A stretch of 64,000 bases of DNA from Bacteroidota bacterium (lineage in GTDB: Bacteria; Bacteroidota; Bacteroidia; B-17B0; Aurantibacillaceae): the NCBI GenBank assembly GCA_021156365.1, contig JAJNDK010000015.1:1-64000 (forward strand), in the 5' to 3' direction. The translations under genes were made by a program, and so were the position numbers. Below the pieces are notes generated by a model. That model was not told the DNA's origin. It ran no database searches and saw only the letters and a program-made list of their open reading frames with translations. This document shows, piece after piece, positions 62,113-64,000 of the stretch (its first letter is position 1; each line of letters begins with the position of its first letter).

Positions 62113-62897
62113 TCGTCAAATTCTATGGTGATATTGAAATCCGTGTGCGTGTGTATATTCCGGGGAAAGAGCAATTGCCTCGCAGCTCCTCTGTTGATAG
62201 CTATTTCGAGATGTCCGGCGCTGTTGAAGAGGGCCAGTGCATCCGTTGCAGCTACATCATCGTAATTCCCGGTGATCTCTTCGATGCGGATATTGGGCAG
62301 GTGGATCGTAAAACGCCTGTTGCGGCGGCTCGCTTCAAAAAAATCTTTTTTGATATTCGTTACCACATTGCCATAGGAATCAATGTATACACATTTGCCC
62401 ACAATGCTATTGCCGCTGAAAGTGGGCTGAAAGCTCAGCGCCTGCACGTACTGCTCGGTTTTATCGGCAATGGCTTCTGCGTTTTTGTCCTTTGCAAAGG
62501 CAAGAGCGGCTTTTGCCAGTGTATCCCTTACATAAAAAGGAGTGGGAGGGAAGAGCTCATTTTTCAACACAAACACACCTGCATTCGTTCCTTCCGAAAA
62601 AAGGCTGAAGATCCCGTTATCCGGGCAAAGCAGGTAGTGTCCGCTCAGTGAAATGAGCAGGCTGTTCCTGTTGTCTGAATTAGCTGATTTTACAGCAAGT
62701 ATATGGATGCTGCCTTCCGGGAACTGATCAAAAGCATTACCGAAAATATATGCCGCCTGCTGGATATTGTATTTGTCGATCTCGTTCGAAATGTCAATGA
62801 TCTGGCTGATCCCCGAGTTTTTGAGAATATACGCTTTCACCAGAGCAAGGTAATTGTCTTTGGTCCCTAAATCGGTGGTAAGCGTAATGATGGACAC
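62109..62897 (-). CDS. SAM hydroxide adenosyltransferase (DUF62 family)
   Basis: 262 aa. Family hallmarks are ITLTTDLGTKDNYLALVKAY at the N-terminus, SNEIDKYNIQQAAYIFGNAF, PEGSIHILAVKS, GHYLLCPDNGIFSLF and YIDSYGNVVTNIKKDFF in the C-terminal barrel. Members cleave S-adenosylmethionine to adenosine and methionine with an activated water, relatives of fluorinase. Start at ATG 62897 is supported by a -7 box at 62934-62941. First gene of a two-gene operon, divergent from phoH. Confidence 0.9.
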   Translation of the reverse strand: MSIITLTTDLGTKDNYLALVKAYILKNSGISQIIDISNEIDKYNIQQAAYIFGNAFDQFPEGSIHILAVKSANSDNRNSLLISLSGHYLLCPDNGIFSLFSEGTNAGVFVLKNELFPPTPFYVRDTLAKAALAFAKDKNAEAIADKTEQYVQALSFQPTFSGNSIVGKCVYIDSYGNVVTNIKKDFFEASRRNRRFTIHLPNIRIEEITGNYDDVAATDALALFNSAGHLEIAINRGAARQLLFPRNIHTHTDFNITIEFDE

Positions 62898-62933
62898 CCG
62901 TAAAACGTGTTAGTAAAAATTGTGAACTACAGT

Positions 62934-62941
62934 CAAAAGTA
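62934..62941 (-). promoter_or_regulatory. -7 box for the SAM hydrolase operon
   Basis: Minus-strand TACTTTTG is an exact TAnnTTTG match; transcription would begin near 62927. Confidence 0.5.
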
Positions 62942-63007
62942 ATTAATAAATTTACCTTCTTTAATGGTCGGCAGACCTATTCATTAACAGAATTATAAAC
63001 ATAGAAA

Positions 63008-64000
63008 TTGAGCGAAAAGATCATAGCAGTGGAGTCGGTGGAGCCGGTGGAATTATACGGAGTTAACGATCACAAACTAAACATATTAAAAAAATATTTT
63101 CCGAAACTACGTATCGTTGCACGTGGGTATTCGATCAAGCTGATCGGGGATGAGCCGGAGATCGAGCGTTTTGAAAAGAAGCTGGAGCTGTTAGTGGATT
63201 TTTATCACAAGAACGGTGTGCTTACGGAATCTGCGATTGAACGCCTGTTGGGACAGAACGGCGATAACATCCTCGAAAAGATGGAAGAAGCCGGCAATGA
63301 TGTCATCGTGTTTGGCAACAGCGGTCTCGTGATCAAAGCCAAAACCCCGAACCAGCGGAAGATGGTGGACAAGCTTGCCAAGAACGATATGCTCTTTGCA
63401 GTGGGCCCCGCAGGTACCGGTAAAACGTACACTGCCGTAGCGCTTGCTGTCCGTGCATTAAAGAACAAGGAAGTGCGCAGGATCATCCTTACGCGCCCCG
63501 CTGTGGAAGCAGGCGAGAACTTAGGTTTCCTGCCCGGTGACCTGAAAGAGAAACTTGATCCGTATCTGCAGCCTTTGTACGATGCACTCTACGACATGAT
63601 CCCGATGGATAAGCTGAACCAGTATATCGAATCGAAGGTGATACAGATCGCACCACTTGCATTTATGCGCGGGCGTACGCTGGACAATGCTTTTGTGATC
63701 CTCGATGAAGCGCAGAATACCACCGAGAGCCAGATGAAAATGTTCCTGACACGTATGGGAGCCAGCGCCAAGTTCATCATTACGGGCGATGCCTCACAGG
63801 TGGATCTGCCACGCAATCAGCCTTCCGGACTGATACAGGCATTGAGGATCGTTAAAAACATCAAAGGAGTGGAAGTTGTGATCCTCGATGGAAGTGATGT
63901 GATCCGTCACCGCCTGGTAAAAGAGATCGTGGCGAAATACGATGAAGCATCTAAGGAGAATCCGAATAAACCGTATGAGCCGAGGCCGAAGAAAACAGAT
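63008..64000 (+). CDS. phoH: PhoH-family ATPase (partial, runs off the window)
   Basis: 331 codons are present without a stop. The only start after the in-frame TAG at 63002 is TTG at 63008, giving MSEKIIAVESVEPVELYGVN. A KH-like N-terminal part (GYSIKLIGDEPEIERFEKKL) precedes the P-loop ATPase: Walker A GPAGTGKTYTA, LTRPAVEAGENLGFLPGDLK, FMRGRTLDNAFVILDEAQNT with Walker B, and KFIITGDASQVDLPRNQPSG. This is the PhoH/YbeZ type, associated with RNA processing and usually next to ybeY. The C-terminal tail is KPYEPRPKKTD at the edge; family length of about 320-330 suggests the stop is very near. Confidence 0.93.
   Translation, partial: MSEKIIAVESVEPVELYGVNDHKLNILKKYFPKLRIVARGYSIKLIGDEPEIERFEKKLELLVDFYHKNGVLTESAIERLLGQNGDNILEKMEEAGNDVIVFGNSGLVIKAKTPNQRKMVDKLAKNDMLFAVGPAGTGKTYTAVALAVRALKNKEVRRIILTRPAVEAGENLGFLPGDLKEKLDPYLQPLYDALYDMIPMDKLNQYIESKVIQIAPLAFMRGRTLDNAFVILDEAQNTTESQMKMFLTRMGASAKFIITGDASQVDLPRNQPSGLIQALRIVKNIKGVEVVILDGSDVIRHRLVKEIVAKYDEASKENPNKPYEPRPKKTD

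Noticed and set aside
1-64000. CRISPR arrays, rRNA or tRNA genes
   Set aside because: The tandem arrays have no unique spacers, and I found no tRNA-like T-arm or rRNA segments by eye.

Overview
The window is chromosomal DNA of a Bacteroidota bacterium, most likely a Chitinophagales/Sphingobacteriales-type lineage. Four things point there: C-terminal type IX secretion (T9SS) sorting domains on three surface proteins, a GldB gliding-motility lipoprotein, a short primary sigma factor without region 1.1, and repeated TAnnTTTG-type -7 promoter boxes in place of E. coli-type -10 boxes. A futalosine-pathway menaquinone enzyme (MqnC) is also present. I saw no rRNA, tRNA, CRISPR array or transposase gene.

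Layout. 1-0.9 kb: a tandem array of 21-bp units, the core of it grouped as 84-bp super-units. 0.9-3.3 kb: an LRR/T9SS surface protein. 3.6-5.2 kb: an AT-rich island with a frameshifted GNAT acetyltransferase and a small membrane protein, bounded by cassette-like repeats and abutting a 5'-truncated gene. 5.2-20.9 kb: cell-envelope and housekeeping genes (beta-barrel proteins, WG-repeat protein, SoxB-like metallophosphatase, YceI, sensor kinase, PdxA, PepA, MqnC, YfiR-like lipoprotein), punctuated by five copies of a GCGGATT-rich inverted-repeat element; a sixth lies at 56.6 kb. 21.0-26.7 kb: thioesterase, L35-L20, beta-barrel, GldB, serine hydrolase, TPR protein. 27.3-42.9 kb: two giant paralogous T9SS surface proteins (2251 and 2774 aa). 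They share near-identical C-termini and a conserved promoter plus 5' leader.

43.3-64 kb: RuvX, primary sigma factor, a large AsmA-like protein, two small lipoproteins, and a SulP transporter with beta-carbonic anhydrase (probable bicarbonate module). Next come TonB, PfkA, and a nucleotide-sugar run (aminotransferase, UDP-glucose dehydrogenase, UDP-glucuronate decarboxylase) that continues into acylphosphatase and HemE. The end holds a POT peptide transporter, DUF6150 and DUF6157 proteins, a second 21-bp array, an ABM monooxygenase overlapping a SAM hydrolase, and PhoH, which runs off the window.

The strongest candidates for undescribed biology are the two 21-bp (two helical turns) tandem arrays, the shared promoter plus 5'-terminal stem-loop plus GAGGA leader of the giant genes, the cassette-like island at 3.6-4.7 kb, and the family of inverted-repeat elements. 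All functional statements are reading-based; no database search was run.
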